DNA of 64,000 nucleotides, from NCBI RefSeq assembly GCF_024649945.1, contig NZ_JANKMS010000001.1, forward strand, positions 806,001 through 870,000. The letters are read 5' to 3'. Positions within the stretch are counted from its first letter, which is position 1. Each line of letters opens with the position of its first letter. The DNA is from Flavobacterium panacis (GTDB lineage: Bacteria; Bacteroidota; Bacteroidia; Flavobacteriales; Flavobacteriaceae). Both the position numbers and the translations under genes were made by a program. Of this stretch, positions 53,956 through 62,594 are shown one piece after another. Below the pieces are notes generated by a model. That model ran no database searches. It saw only the letters and a program-made list of their open reading frames with translations, and was not told where the DNA came from.

Positions 53956-55170
53956 TTATTTATTGGTTAATGGAAGTACAATTATAAAACTTGCACCCTC
54001 TCCTTGTTTACTTTTAGCGGTAATTAATCCGTTATGTTTTTCTATGATTTTCTTGGCAATTGCCAGTCCAATTCCAGTTCCTTCGTAGGTTTGACGGTCA
54101 TTTAAGCTTTGGAAAATAATAAAAATTCTATCGAGATAAATTTCGTCAAAACCAATTCCGTTATCTTTTACGGTGATTCTACAGAAATGCCCTTCTGGTG
54201 ATGTTGGGCTGTCAAAAGATTTTTCTACAATAATTTCAGAAGTAATTTCGATTACTGGTTTTTCTTCACTTCCTGAAAATTTCAATGCATTTCCAATCAA
54301 ATTCTGAAAAACCTGACGCATCTGACTCGGAATACTATCTACCGTTGGAAGTTCATTTGTTTTTATTTCAGCACTTTTATTCTCTATCAGATAATCAAAG
54401 TCTGAAAGAACTTCTTGTAAAACCACATTTAAATCTGTTTTTTCTGGTTTTACCTGAGCCGAAAGTCTGGAATACGCCAAAAGATCGGTAATTAAAGTCT
54501 GCATTCGTTCTGCCGATTTTATCGTTCTGTTGACATAATCGATTGCCTTATCGTCGGTTTTGAGATAAAGGTCTTTTATAATTTTTATGAAGATCTGAAT
54601 CTTTCGGATTGGTTCATTTAAATCGTGTGAAACCACCCATGAAAATTGTTGCAATTCGTGATTTCGAAGCTCCAATTCTTCATTTTTCTGAACCAATTCT
54701 TTAGTTCTTTCCGCAATTTTGATTTCCAGATTGTCCTGTGCTTCTTTTCTGATTTTAATTTCTTTAGAAAGCAAGTCTTTCATTACTTTAAGCTCGTTCT
54801 GCTGTTCGTAGATTTTAATGAAAGTCTTCACTTTTAAAATTAGCAGATCTGTATCGACAGGTTTTGTGATGTATTCTACAGCACCTGTTTCATATCCTTT
54901 AAAAATGTATTTCTTTTCGGTATTAAGAGCCGAAAGAAAAATAACGGGAATATCTTTGGTACGTTGATTTCCAGAAAGGATTTTTACAACTTCAAAGCCA
55001 TCAAGTCCTGGCATTTGAACATCCATTATAATCAGACAATAATCTGTTTTTAGAATTTTCTTTAAAGCTTCTTCTCCAGATTCGGCACTATCAACATCGA
55101 TATTATGCAGCTCTAATGTTTTCTTTAAGGCAATAATATTGGCCCTTATATCGTCTACAATTAATACCAT
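53956..55170 (-). CDS. Receiver-histidine kinase fusion protein
   Basis: A 404-residue soluble protein: an N-terminal receiver (about 2-120, with Asp in CLIIMDVQMPGLDGFEV and Lys in YITKPVDTD), a coiled coil (about 125-175), a HisKA domain with the phospho-histidine in FSWVVSHDLNEPIRKI, and an HATPase domain (LIGNALKFSGSEEKP, DNGIGFDEIY, YEGTGIGLAIAKKI). It lacks any membrane segment, so it probably receives phosphate or a signal from a partner. It is the first gene of the five-gene minus-strand signalling operon; the hybrid kinase starts 16 bp downstream. Confidence 0.9.
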   Translation of the reverse strand: MVLIVDDIRANIIALKKTLELHNIDVDSAESGEEALKKILKTDYCLIIMDVQMPGLDGFEVVKILSGNQRTKDIPVIFLSALNTEKKYIFKGYETGAVEYITKPVDTDLLILKVKTFIKIYEQQNELKVMKDLLSKEIKIRKEAQDNLEIKIAERTKELVQKNEELELRNHELQQFSWVVSHDLNEPIRKIQIFIKIIKDLYLKTDDKAIDYVNRTIKSAERMQTLITDLLAYSRLSAQVKPEKTDLNVVLQEVLSDFDYLIENKSAEIKTNELPTVDSIPSQMRQVFQNLIGNALKFSGSEEKPVIEITSEIIVEKSFDSPTSPEGHFCRITVKDNGIGFDEIYLDRIFIIFQSLNDRQTYEGTGIGLAIAKKIIEKHNGLITAKSKQGEGASFIIVLPLTNK

Positions 55171-55557
55171 GTCTGGAGTTTAAATCTGTTGTAAGTCAAA
55201 ATGGTTGAATTTAAATAATATGAAAATTTTCTTATTTTTTTAATAATTTGAAAAGGTAGCTATTTAAAATGGCGTGTAAATTCTCAAATGTATAAAAAAA
55301 TAAACGAGCAGGTTTTTTATCTAAAATGAAATATTTTACACAATTCCCACTTTTACTTGGAAATTTAACGCTTTGGGATGATACTTAAGTTATTAGAAAA
55401 TTTCCTGTTATTTTAACATTTCTTCTTAATGAAAGTTTTTTCACACAACAATGTCTGTTTAATTTTTATTGAGGCAAACAAAATCGCTTTAAAGACAAGC
55501 AAAAATCACATTATGATCTAATTTTAAGTACTAAAAGTGTTTAAAAAGAGACCAATC
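55171..55557. other. Intergenic region between divergent signalling operon and SDR gene
   Basis: No gene is seen in this AT-rich stretch of nearly 390 bp. CAAATGTA at 55284-55291 reads TACATTTG on the minus strand, a possible -7 element for the signalling operon about 115 bp from its start. An in-frame GTG at 55537 exists upstream of the SDR gene but its ATG at 55558 is preferred. Confidence 0.35.
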
Positions 55558-56406
55558 ATGAAGAAGATAAAAACATTCCCTGAACAAAAACAAAATCTCC
55601 CTGGCAATGAACATATGATGAAACCCGAGCCAGAAATTATAAGAGAAAACTATGTTGGAAGTGGTAAATTATTAGGAAAAACAGCTTTTATAACAGGCGG
55701 CGACAGCGGTATCGGCCGAAGTGTTGCCGTACATTTTGCCAGAGAAGGCGCCAATATTGCAATTGTTTATTTAAAAGAAGACAAAGACGCTCTTGAAACC
55801 AAAAAAATGATTGAAAAAGAAGGACAGCAATGCCTTTTAATAAGTGGTGACCTGAAAGATGAAAAGTTCTGCAAAGCAGCCGTAAAAAAATGTCATACTA
55901 ATTTTAAGAATATCAATATTGTAGTGAACAATGCTGCTGTTCAATTTCCGCAAAGCGAATTCGAAAAAATAACCTCAACGCAGCTCCATAAAACTTTTGA
56001 AACCAATATCTATCCCTATTTTTATATTACAAAAGCGGCTCTTCCGTTTTTAAAAGAAGGCGATACAATTATTAATACAACATCTGTAACTGCTTTTCGC
56101 GGAAGCGAACATCTCGCGGATTATGCCAGTACAAAAGGCGCTATTGTAAGTTTTACAAGATCACTTTCGAGTATGCTCGCGAAGAAAAAAATACGTGTCA
56201 ACGGCATTGCGCCCGGTCCAATCTGGACACCGTTAATTGTCGCAAGCTTCGACAAATTAGCTGATTTCGGAAAAGACAATCCAATGGAAAGAGCCGGACA
56301 ACCGTCTGAAGTAGCTCCTGCGTATGTGTTTCTCGCCTGCGAAGACAGCAGTTATATTACAGGACAATTTATTCATATTAACGGAGGTGAATTGGTTGGT
56401 GGATAG
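55558..56406 (+). CDS. SDR family oxidoreductase, general-stress type
   Basis: A 282-residue short-chain dehydrogenase of the YghA/YdaD-like group, which carries an N-terminal extension (MKKIKTFPEQKQNLPGNEHM ... MKPEPEIIRENY) before the Rossmann fold. The cofactor motif is TGGDSGIG (46-53), NNAA follows, and the catalytic Ser, Tyr and Lys are in NTTSVTAFRGSEHLADYASTKG. VNGIAPGPIWTPL and GQFIHINGGELVGG close the fold. It uses NAD(P)(H) on an unknown alcohol or sugar. I start it at the ATG, as the GTG 21 bp earlier adds an unconserved MFKKRPI. Confidence 0.87.
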   Translation: MKKIKTFPEQKQNLPGNEHMMKPEPEIIRENYVGSGKLLGKTAFITGGDSGIGRSVAVHFAREGANIAIVYLKEDKDALETKKMIEKEGQQCLLISGDLKDEKFCKAAVKKCHTNFKNINIVVNNAAVQFPQSEFEKITSTQLHKTFETNIYPYFYITKAALPFLKEGDTIINTTSVTAFRGSEHLADYASTKGAIVSFTRSLSSMLAKKKIRVNGIAPGPIWTPLIVASFDKLADFGKDNPMERAGQPSEVAPAYVFLACEDSSYITGQFIHINGGELVGG

Positions 56407-56411
56407 TTTTT

Positions 56412-56456
56412 TAACCGCAAAGAGCGCAAAGTTTTACGCTAAGCACGCAAAGTTTT
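56412..56456. repeat. AACCGCAAAG-family repeat
   Basis: AACCGCAAAGAGCGCAAAG followed by ACGCTAAGCACGCAAAG lies 5 bp after the SDR stop, the same family as at 25611 and 41099. Confidence 0.65.
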
Positions 56457-56502
56457 AAAAAACTTAGAACCTCAGCCTCCCAGAATCTTAGAACCTTAAG
56501 AA

Positions 56503-56763
56503 ATGAACTACATAGACATAATCGGTCTTTTTGCAGGAGCTTGTATTACAATCTCTACGATTCCGCAGATTTTGAAAGTTTGGAAAACTAAAAAAGTAAA
56601 AGAAATTTCGCTTAAAATGTTCGCCATTCTAACTTTCGGAATCGCGGTTTGGATCGTTTATGGCATTTTGAAAAATGATTGGCCAATTATTATCACTAAC
56701 AGCATTTCGCTTTTTCTAAATCTCATTATGGTTTATTTTATTTTGCATTACGAAAAAGAATAA
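56503..56763 (+). CDS. SemiSWEET-type transporter (PQ-loop)
   Basis: An 86-residue membrane protein with three helices and the PQ motif in TISTIPQILKVWKTK (Pro22-Gln23 region), then KEISLKMFAILTFGIAVWIVYGI. This is a single triple-helix unit, as in bacterial SemiSWEETs, which dimerise to move sugars by facilitated diffusion. It is full length for the family. It stands between the SDR gene and a terminator and has no sugar-metabolism neighbours, so its substrate is unknown. Confidence 0.88.
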   Translation: MNYIDIIGLFAGACITISTIPQILKVWKTKKVKEISLKMFAILTFGIAVWIVYGILKNDWPIIITNSISLFLNLIMVYFILHYEKE

Positions 56764-56775
56764 TTCTCATAAAAG

Positions 56776-56805
56776 AAAAAAACAGCTCGGTGAAGCTGTT
56801 TTTTT
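56776..56805. terminator. Bidirectional terminator
   Basis: A 12-bp stem with arm AAAAAAACAGCT (56776-56787 with 56794-56805) and a CGGTGA loop lies between the convergent SemiSWEET and the unknown gene at 56828. Confidence 0.83.
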
Positions 56806-56827
56806 GATGAAGAATATGTGAGGCTTT

Positions 56828-57637
56828 CTAGCTAGCTAATTTTTGGTTGTATGGTTTTAATTCTAATTGGTGTTTTAAAGTTCGTGTCTGCAAACTTCTT
56901 TTGATGAATTGCAATGGAGCAATTACAGCAACTGCATGCAACTTTTTGATTTCATTGATTTGCTTAGAAGCGAAGTTCAAAATCGGGTTAAAAGCAGTTA
57001 AATAGTTGTAACTGTGCTGTGCAATTTCCAATTCTAAAATTTCTCTTAAAATGCTTCTCATCAACAAATAGCGAACTGTTCCTTGTTTTGGAATCGTTTT
57101 TAATTCCTCAAACTTCTGCTCTATTTTATGATTTTCAGCTCCGATATAAATGTAGTTTCCAGATTCGTTTGTAAATATTCTTTTAACATCCGAAACAAAT
57201 TCATTCTCCACATTTTCTACAATTGTTGGAATTCCGATTAAAGAAAATTGAATGTGTTTGTGACTTTCAAAATACAATACACTGTTTATTGATGAGGAAT
57301 TACTCATAATCCCAGATTGATTTTTCTCTAAAGATTTCAGGTCGCCATTTGCACCAAAACTGTGTAAAAGACTTCCTTTTTCACAATACACAAAAAATAC
57401 TGGTGTAAAAGGATTAGATTCGATACTCAAATTTACTTCTTCGTTAAAAGTAAGATCAAAATTTAGGTAAGTCATTTCTTTTTCAAAACGAGCTCCAGAG
57501 ATACTTCCGTTTGCCCATTTTGATTTAAATGTCAATTTATATTCGTTGGCAGTAATTACTAAGTCACCACCAAAACTATCTTTAAAATTATTAAAAACAG
57601 CATCAAATCCTCCAGTATTTATGTAAAGTTTCTTCAT
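56828..57637 (-). CDS. Protein of unknown function resembling an AraC-type sensor domain without its HTH
   Basis: A 269-residue cytoplasmic protein. The N-terminal 150 residues (KMTYLNFDLTFNEEVNLSIES-like, FFVYCEKGSLLHSFGANGD, NSVLYFESHKHIQFSLI) look like the cupin-type sensing half of AraC regulators such as the one at 7738, but the C-terminus (about 170-269) lacks the two helix-turn-helix units and the GYPPTKLR-like ending. It is instead helical and basic, ending LELKPYNQKLAS. The resemblance is by eye only. It may be a sensor-like protein that has lost DNA binding. No operon partner is seen. Confidence 0.5.
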   Translation of the reverse strand: MKKLYINTGGFDAVFNNFKDSFGGDLVITANEYKLTFKSKWANGSISGARFEKEMTYLNFDLTFNEEVNLSIESNPFTPVFFVYCEKGSLLHSFGANGDLKSLEKNQSGIMSNSSSINSVLYFESHKHIQFSLIGIPTIVENVENEFVSDVKRIFTNESGNYIYIGAENHKIEQKFEELKTIPKQGTVRYLLMRSILREILELEIAQHSYNYLTAFNPILNFASKQINEIKKLHAVAVIAPLQFIKRSLQTRTLKHQLELKPYNQKLAS

Positions 57638-57964
57638 TATATGGGTTTTGGTTTAATAAAACCGTTAGTAGCTATTTACGTACAAAGACTAACAGTGGTT
57701 TTATTTAAATTTCTATAACCCAAATTTCGTTTATCTTGTCAATCAATTCTTTATACAATTTCGGAGAGATATTTCATAATTTCTTTATTTAAGTGACAAA
57801 GGTTCAAAGCAACAAAGTGACAGAGTTTTTTAAGCATAGTCTTTTCTTCCTTTGTCTCTTTGTCTCTTTGTTACTTTGAACCTCAAAAAAAAAAGCAGCT
57901 GCCTCAAATAAATTTGAAACAACTGCTCATCAGCAAAATAAAAATACCAATCTATTTCTATGCT
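57638..57964. repeat. Intergenic region with inverted CTTTGTTACTTTGAACC repeats and a terminator
   Basis: GTGACAAAGGTTCAAAG... (from about 57793) faces CTTTGTCTCTTTGTTACTTTGAACC (57860-57884), the same unit as at 11507-11563. The end (57894-57927) is a terminator of the gene at 57965. No gene is seen. Confidence 0.65.
57894..57927 (-). terminator. Minus-strand terminator
   Basis: A 16-bp stem (57894-57909 with 57912-57927) whose three imperfect pairs are A-C on the plus strand but G-U on the minus strand. A run of T follows on the minus strand. It serves the gene ending at 57965. Confidence 0.65.
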
Positions 57965-58306
57965 TTATATTACTTCGTTTATATCTGAATTTTTCGAATA
58001 ATTGGCTTTCGGAATGTCTTTAAAAAACTCTGCTTCTTCCAAATCTGCTGTAGGACCATATCCTAATAAATGAGTCCCTTTTCTGTTATCTTTTGTTTCG
58101 ATTACATATAAAATGGACATATCGTCTGGATCGCTCATCCCTTCATAACGATGATGTGCCACAATAAAAACATCTTGTGGCTGATAAACTTCTTTTGTTT
58201 CTGCATCAATTAAATGATTATCTTCAAACAAATATGTTCCTGTATAACCTTGTTCTGTATATTTTTTTATATAGTCGATTTCGTGTTTTGAATCTTCTCG
58301 TTTCAT
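57965..58306 (-). CDS. Small protein of a Bacteroidota family often mislabelled phosphoribosylpyrophosphate synthetase
   Basis: About 113 residues, soluble. The core HHRYEGMSDPDDMSILYVIETKDNRKGTHLLGYG (landmarks only) matches my recollection of a small Bacteroidota family with YRFEGMSNPDDSSILYAI that is labelled phosphoribosylpyrophosphate synthetase in databases although it is far too short and lacks the PRPP-synthetase motifs. I start it at the ATG at 58306 (MKREDSKHEID), not at 58330. Function is unknown. It is divergent from a histidine kinase gene. Confidence 0.6.
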   Translation of the reverse strand: MKREDSKHEIDYIKKYTEQGYTGTYLFEDNHLIDAETKEVYQPQDVFIVAHHRYEGMSDPDDMSILYVIETKDNRKGTHLLGYGPTADLEEAEFFKDIPKANYSKNSDINEVI

Positions 58307-58502
58307 AACTGCTGTTTTACTGTTTATCAAATTTCTGCATTGAAAACAGATAAAATTAACTCTAACGATTTTAATCGTAGCTCATTCAAAAATCCTCTAA
58401 AATCGAAATTTATTTTTTATTAATTTTATGTGTGTTTAATAGTAGTTAGACATTTTTATACGACCTTTATTATCAGTACAAGACCATAACATTCCATTTT
58501 TA

Positions 58503-61310
58503 ATGAACACTAATTATGATTTTTTGGCAAACGGAGGAGAAATGGGTAAACTTACCCGTGCCAAAGATTGGAGCAAAACATCCGTTGGACCAGTAGAAAA
58601 TTGGCCTCAGAGTCTGCGTACAACTCTTGGCATTTTACTAAATTCTAAATTTCCCATGTTTTTGTTTTGGGGAGAAGATCATATTTGTTTTTATAATGAT
58701 GCTTATCGTCCTAGTCTTGGTAATGATGGCAAACATCCTTCAATTCTTGGTGAAAAAGGAGCCGATTTCTGGGCTGAAATTTGGGATTTTATCAAACCAC
58801 TTATCGATCAGGTTCTTACTAAAGGAGAAGCAACCTGGCATGAAGACCAATTATTACCGATTTATAGAAACGGAAAAATGGAAGATGTTTACTGGACTTT
58901 TAGCTACAGTCCTGTAAATGATGAAAACGGAAAAACAAATGGTGTTTTGGTAATCTGTAATGAAACTACCAATCAAGTACTTACTAGAAAAAAATTAGAA
59001 GAGAGCGAAAAACGTTTTAGAAATACGGTCAAACAATTACCACTCGGAATCTGTATTTTAAAAGGTGCTGATCTGGTTGTTGAAATGGCAAACAGCACTT
59101 ACCTTCATATTATTGATCGAACAGAAAATGATGTTTTAAACAGACCCATTTTTGATTCTGTTCCTGAAACTAAAGAAACTGCGTATCCTATTATAAAAAA
59201 TGTTTTTGAAACTGGCGAACCTTATTTTGCTGATGAGTTTAATGTAATCTTAAATCGTTACAACCAGCAAGAATTGGCTTATTTTAATCTTGTTTTTTAT
59301 CCTTTAAAGGAAGAAAATGACATTACTGGAGTTATTGTTGTCGCTTATGAAATAACTGAAGAAGTAAAAGGAAGACATCTTTTAGCTGAAAGTGAAAAAG
59401 CTTTTCGAAATATTTTTATGGATTCTCCGATGGCAATGGCAATTTTTAGAGGAAAAGACCATATTATCGAATTAGCCAATCATACCATGCTATATACGAT
59501 TTGGCAAAGAGAAGAAAAAGATACTATTGGAAAACCTTTATTGGAGGTTTTTCCTGAATTAGTCAATCAGAAATATCCGGAGTTATTAAATGAAGTGCGT
59601 GATTATGGTAAAACAATCCGTGAAAACGAATCAATTGCGTATGTAGATATTAAAGGAAAACTAAAAAAATTCTATCTCGATTACGAATACACACCGCTTT
59701 ACGAAAAAAGCGGAAAGTCGTCTGGCATCATGGTAACGGTAAACGATGTAACTTCTAAAGTTAAAGCCAGAAAAAAAGTCGAAACAGCTGAAGAAAGAGC
59801 CAGATTAGCAGCAGAAATTGGAGAAATCGCCATGTGGGATTTAAATCTTCAAACTAAAAAACTAATCTACAGCGAAAATTTATTGGATATTTTTGGTTTT
59901 GAAAAATCTACAAAGATTGTACATCAAGACATTAGAAACCGAATTCTTCCAGAAGATGAGTCTATTGTTTTAGAAGCCTTTGAAAAAGCTTTAAAAACAA
60001 GTATTTATAAATATGAAGCCCGAATTCAGAAATTAGATGAAACCATAAGCTGGATAAAAGTACACGGTAAAATATTCTATGATGATAACAAAGAACCTGC
60101 AAAAATGATTGGAACGGTAATGGACATTACCGACGAAAAAGAAAATCAGGAAATATTACTCAAAAGCGAGAAAAAATTCAGGCTCCTTTCCGATTCTATT
60201 CCGCAGTTAATTTGGACAAGTGACTCCATCGGAAATCTCAATTATTTCAATGAAACTTTTTATACCTATTGCGGATTTTCGAAAAAAGAAATTGAGAAAA
60301 ACGGCTGGCTGCAAGTCGTGCACCCAGATGACCGTGAAGAGAATGTAAAACTCTGGATGGAGTCTGTAAAAACAGGACATGATTTTTTGTTTGTACATCG
60401 ATTCAAACGTTACGACGGCGAATACAGATGGCAACTCAGTCGCGCTATTGCACAAATAGATGAATTCGGAAAAATACAAATGTGGGTGGGAACCAGCACC
60501 GATATCGAAGAACAGAAAAACTTTACCAATCAACTCGAAGAGCAAATTATTGAACGTACGACTCAACTGGAACTTAAAAATCGAGATTTAGTCAATATGA
60601 ATATTGAACTGCAGTCGTTTGCTTATATTTCAAGCCATGATTTGCAGGAACCATTACGTAAAATACAAACTTTTGCCAGTCGCCTTGCTGATTTAGATGA
60701 TGAAAATATTTCGGCTATTGCCAAAACGTATTTGGGTAGAATTGAAGTTTCGGCAAAAAAAATGCAAACATTAATACAAGATTTACTCACCTATTCACGA
60801 ACCAATTCTGCAGACCGCGTTTTTACAATTGTGAAAATAAACGAAGTTGCCGAAGAAGTCATAAGCGATTTCTCAGATCGGATTGAAGAAAAAAATGCCG
60901 TTGTAGAATACGGCGATTTAGGAGAAGCCACACTCATTCAGTTTCAATTCAGACAATTACTTCATAACTTAGTTGAAAATGCATTGAAATTCTCGAGACC
61001 TGGAATTCCTCCGAAAGTAAAAATTTCAGTAGAAAAAGTGAATGGAAAGCTACTTCCAAAAGCAGAATTTAAAGACAAAATGTACCATCATCTTCAGGTT
61101 TCGGATAACGGAATTGGATTTGAACTTGTTTATAAAGAAAAAATCTTCGAAGTATTTCAGCGTTTAAATACCGAAAGCGAGTTTAAAGGAACTGGAATTG
61201 GTCTGGCTATCGTAAAAAAAATCGTTGAAAACCATAAAGGATTCATCACCGTTTTCAGCGAAAAAGATAAAGGATCTGTATTTAATATTTACATTCCCGA
61301 TTTATCGTAA
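58503..61310 (+). CDS. Multi-PAS sensor histidine kinase
   Basis: A 935-residue soluble kinase without membrane segments. Five PAS-like modules follow one another: about 10-160 (KFPMFLFWGEDHICFYNDAY), 165-290, 300-420, 430-545 and 550-680 (the last two of PAS_3 type: IPQLIWTSDSIGNLNYFNETF, WLQVVHPDD). A coiled coil leads into HisKA with the phospho-histidine in FAYISSHDLQEPLRKI (about 703-718) and an HATPase domain (LVENALKFSRPG, DNGIGFEL, FKGTGIGLAIVKKIVENH). It resembles bacteriophytochrome-like PAS kinases but has no chromophore domain. Its stop codon abuts that of a convergent response regulator, its probable partner. Confidence 0.9.
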   Translation: MNTNYDFLANGGEMGKLTRAKDWSKTSVGPVENWPQSLRTTLGILLNSKFPMFLFWGEDHICFYNDAYRPSLGNDGKHPSILGEKGADFWAEIWDFIKPLIDQVLTKGEATWHEDQLLPIYRNGKMEDVYWTFSYSPVNDENGKTNGVLVICNETTNQVLTRKKLEESEKRFRNTVKQLPLGICILKGADLVVEMANSTYLHIIDRTENDVLNRPIFDSVPETKETAYPIIKNVFETGEPYFADEFNVILNRYNQQELAYFNLVFYPLKEENDITGVIVVAYEITEEVKGRHLLAESEKAFRNIFMDSPMAMAIFRGKDHIIELANHTMLYTIWQREEKDTIGKPLLEVFPELVNQKYPELLNEVRDYGKTIRENESIAYVDIKGKLKKFYLDYEYTPLYEKSGKSSGIMVTVNDVTSKVKARKKVETAEERARLAAEIGEIAMWDLNLQTKKLIYSENLLDIFGFEKSTKIVHQDIRNRILPEDESIVLEAFEKALKTSIYKYEARIQKLDETISWIKVHGKIFYDDNKEPAKMIGTVMDITDEKENQEILLKSEKKFRLLSDSIPQLIWTSDSIGNLNYFNETFYTYCGFSKKEIEKNGWLQVVHPDDREENVKLWMESVKTGHDFLFVHRFKRYDGEYRWQLSRAIAQIDEFGKIQMWVGTSTDIEEQKNFTNQLEEQIIERTTQLELKNRDLVNMNIELQSFAYISSHDLQEPLRKIQTFASRLADLDDENISAIAKTYLGRIEVSAKKMQTLIQDLLTYSRTNSADRVFTIVKINEVAEEVISDFSDRIEEKNAVVEYGDLGEATLIQFQFRQLLHNLVENALKFSRPGIPPKVKISVEKVNGKLLPKAEFKDKMYHHLQVSDNGIGFELVYKEKIFEVFQRLNTESEFKGTGIGLAIVKKIVENHKGFITVFSEKDKGSVFNIYIPDLS

Positions 61311-61745
61311 TCAATATTTGAATACAAAATTGGACTTGGTAGGAATGAATTTACTCCAGTCAATCTGCAAAGCGTGTTCAATAGATTTGATAATGTCACT
61401 CATTAAAACTGGTTTTGTAATAAAACCATTAGCACCAAGACTACGGCATTTTTCAATAATTCCAGGTTCGCTCGAAGTAGAATAAATAAGTACCGGTACA
61501 TCTTTTTGGAAATCTGATTTTCGAAGTTCTTCTAATACATCAAAACCATTTTTCCCTGGCATATTCAAATCTAAAAAAACAACATGAGGTGCCGGAATTG
61601 GATTATTAGAAATAGCATGCAGCAATTTATCTCCTCCTGTATAGGTTTGAAGTATAATTTTCTGTGGCATAGATTCTACTGCATCGGTAAAAATGCTCAA
61701 ATCATCGTCATCATCATCCGTGTAAAATATAGTATAATCGGCCAT
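61311..61745 (-). CDS. Response regulator, single receiver domain
   Basis: A 144-residue receiver of the Rcp1/CheY-like type with no output domain. A run of aspartates at positions 10-15 forms the acidic pocket, the phospho-accepting Asp59 is in VVFLDLNMPGKNGF, and STSSEPG and FITKPV supply the switch residues. Rcp-type receivers typically pair with PAS or phytochrome kinases, such as the one converging on it. The two genes end on adjacent bases with no terminator between, so their transcripts overlap. Confidence 0.88.
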   Translation of the reverse strand: MADYTIFYTDDDDDDLSIFTDAVESMPQKIILQTYTGGDKLLHAISNNPIPAPHVVFLDLNMPGKNGFDVLEELRKSDFQKDVPVLIYSTSSEPGIIEKCRSLGANGFITKPVLMSDIIKSIEHALQIDWSKFIPTKSNFVFKY

Positions 61746-61965
61746 GTTACTTTGGGAGTAAATTTTAATTCTTCCAAATATAGTGTTTTTTATCCGATAA
61801 TGATTGATTAATCCAATTCATACTCAATCTCAAATTGAAATCTCATAATTTCTCAGGTTAATTATATAATAGGAAAAAAGATAAAAATGGCAACTTTACT
61901 TTATCAATTTTCAGACAAATATCTATTTGTTTTTCAAACATATACAAACTAAAAAACACAATATC

Positions 61966-62466
61966 ATGGGAGATCATAAAGACCTTAAGGATGAATTTGC
62001 TGTAGACAAAATAAAAGATCTGGCAGAAAATATCAAAACATGTATGTTTTGTACTTACAACGAATACAGATTACAGTCAAGACCTATGTCTGTTCAAAAA
62101 ATCGACGATAAAGGACAGCTTTGGTTCTTATCGGACAGAAACAGTAGTCAAAATGCTGAAATTACTTTAAATCCGATGGTCGAAATCTTTTTTTCTGAAC
62201 CACACGATAAATTCCTTACGCTACACGGAACGGCAAGTATTGAGCATGATAAAGAAACGATCAAAAAACTGTGGAGTCCAGAAGTTAAAATATGGATGCC
62301 TGGCGGTGAAGACGATCCAAATCTGAGCGTAATTAAAGTTGTTCCTGAAGATGGTTACTACTGGAATAATAAAAACGGAAAAATGGTTGCCATTGCCAAA
62401 ATGACCGCTGCTTTAGTAACTGGAAAAACCATGGATGACGGAATCGAAGGAAGCTTAAAATTGTAA
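61966..62466 (+). CDS. Pyridoxamine 5'-phosphate oxidase-fold protein, general stress type
   Basis: A 166-residue split-barrel flavin-binding-fold protein. KTCMFCTYNEYRLQSRPMSVQKIDDKGQLWFLSDRNSSQ (landmarks only) and VEIFFSEPHDKFLTLHGTASIEHD are typical of the general stress protein 26 (PPOX-fold) group, with the usual WMPGGEDDPNLSVIKV acid loop. It may bind FMN or F420-like cofactors. The ATG at 61966 (MGDHKDL) is preferred over 61927, whose extension is poor. It is a single gene and, with the stress-type SDR at 55558, hints at a stress regulon. Confidence 0.83.
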   Translation: MGDHKDLKDEFAVDKIKDLAENIKTCMFCTYNEYRLQSRPMSVQKIDDKGQLWFLSDRNSSQNAEITLNPMVEIFFSEPHDKFLTLHGTASIEHDKETIKKLWSPEVKIWMPGGEDDPNLSVIKVVPEDGYYWNNKNGKMVAIAKMTAALVTGKTMDDGIEGSLKL

Positions 62467-62488
62467 TTTAGTTACAACAAAATTATTA

Positions 62489-62548
62489 GCCACAGATTAA
62501 AAGGATTTAATAGATTTTTTTCTACATAATCATTTTAATCTGTGGCTA
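62489..62548. repeat. CCACAGATTAAAA inverted repeat
   Basis: AGCCACAGATTAAAA (from 62489) faces TTTTAATCTGTGGCT (ending near 62548) with an inner AGGATTTAATAGATT segment. A related CCACAGATTAAAAGATT unit lies near 11323. It separates convergent genes. Confidence 0.65.
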
Positions 62549-62594
62549 AACTTTTTAAATAAATTCCTTATGCTCTTTGCGGTTTAAAACAAAC

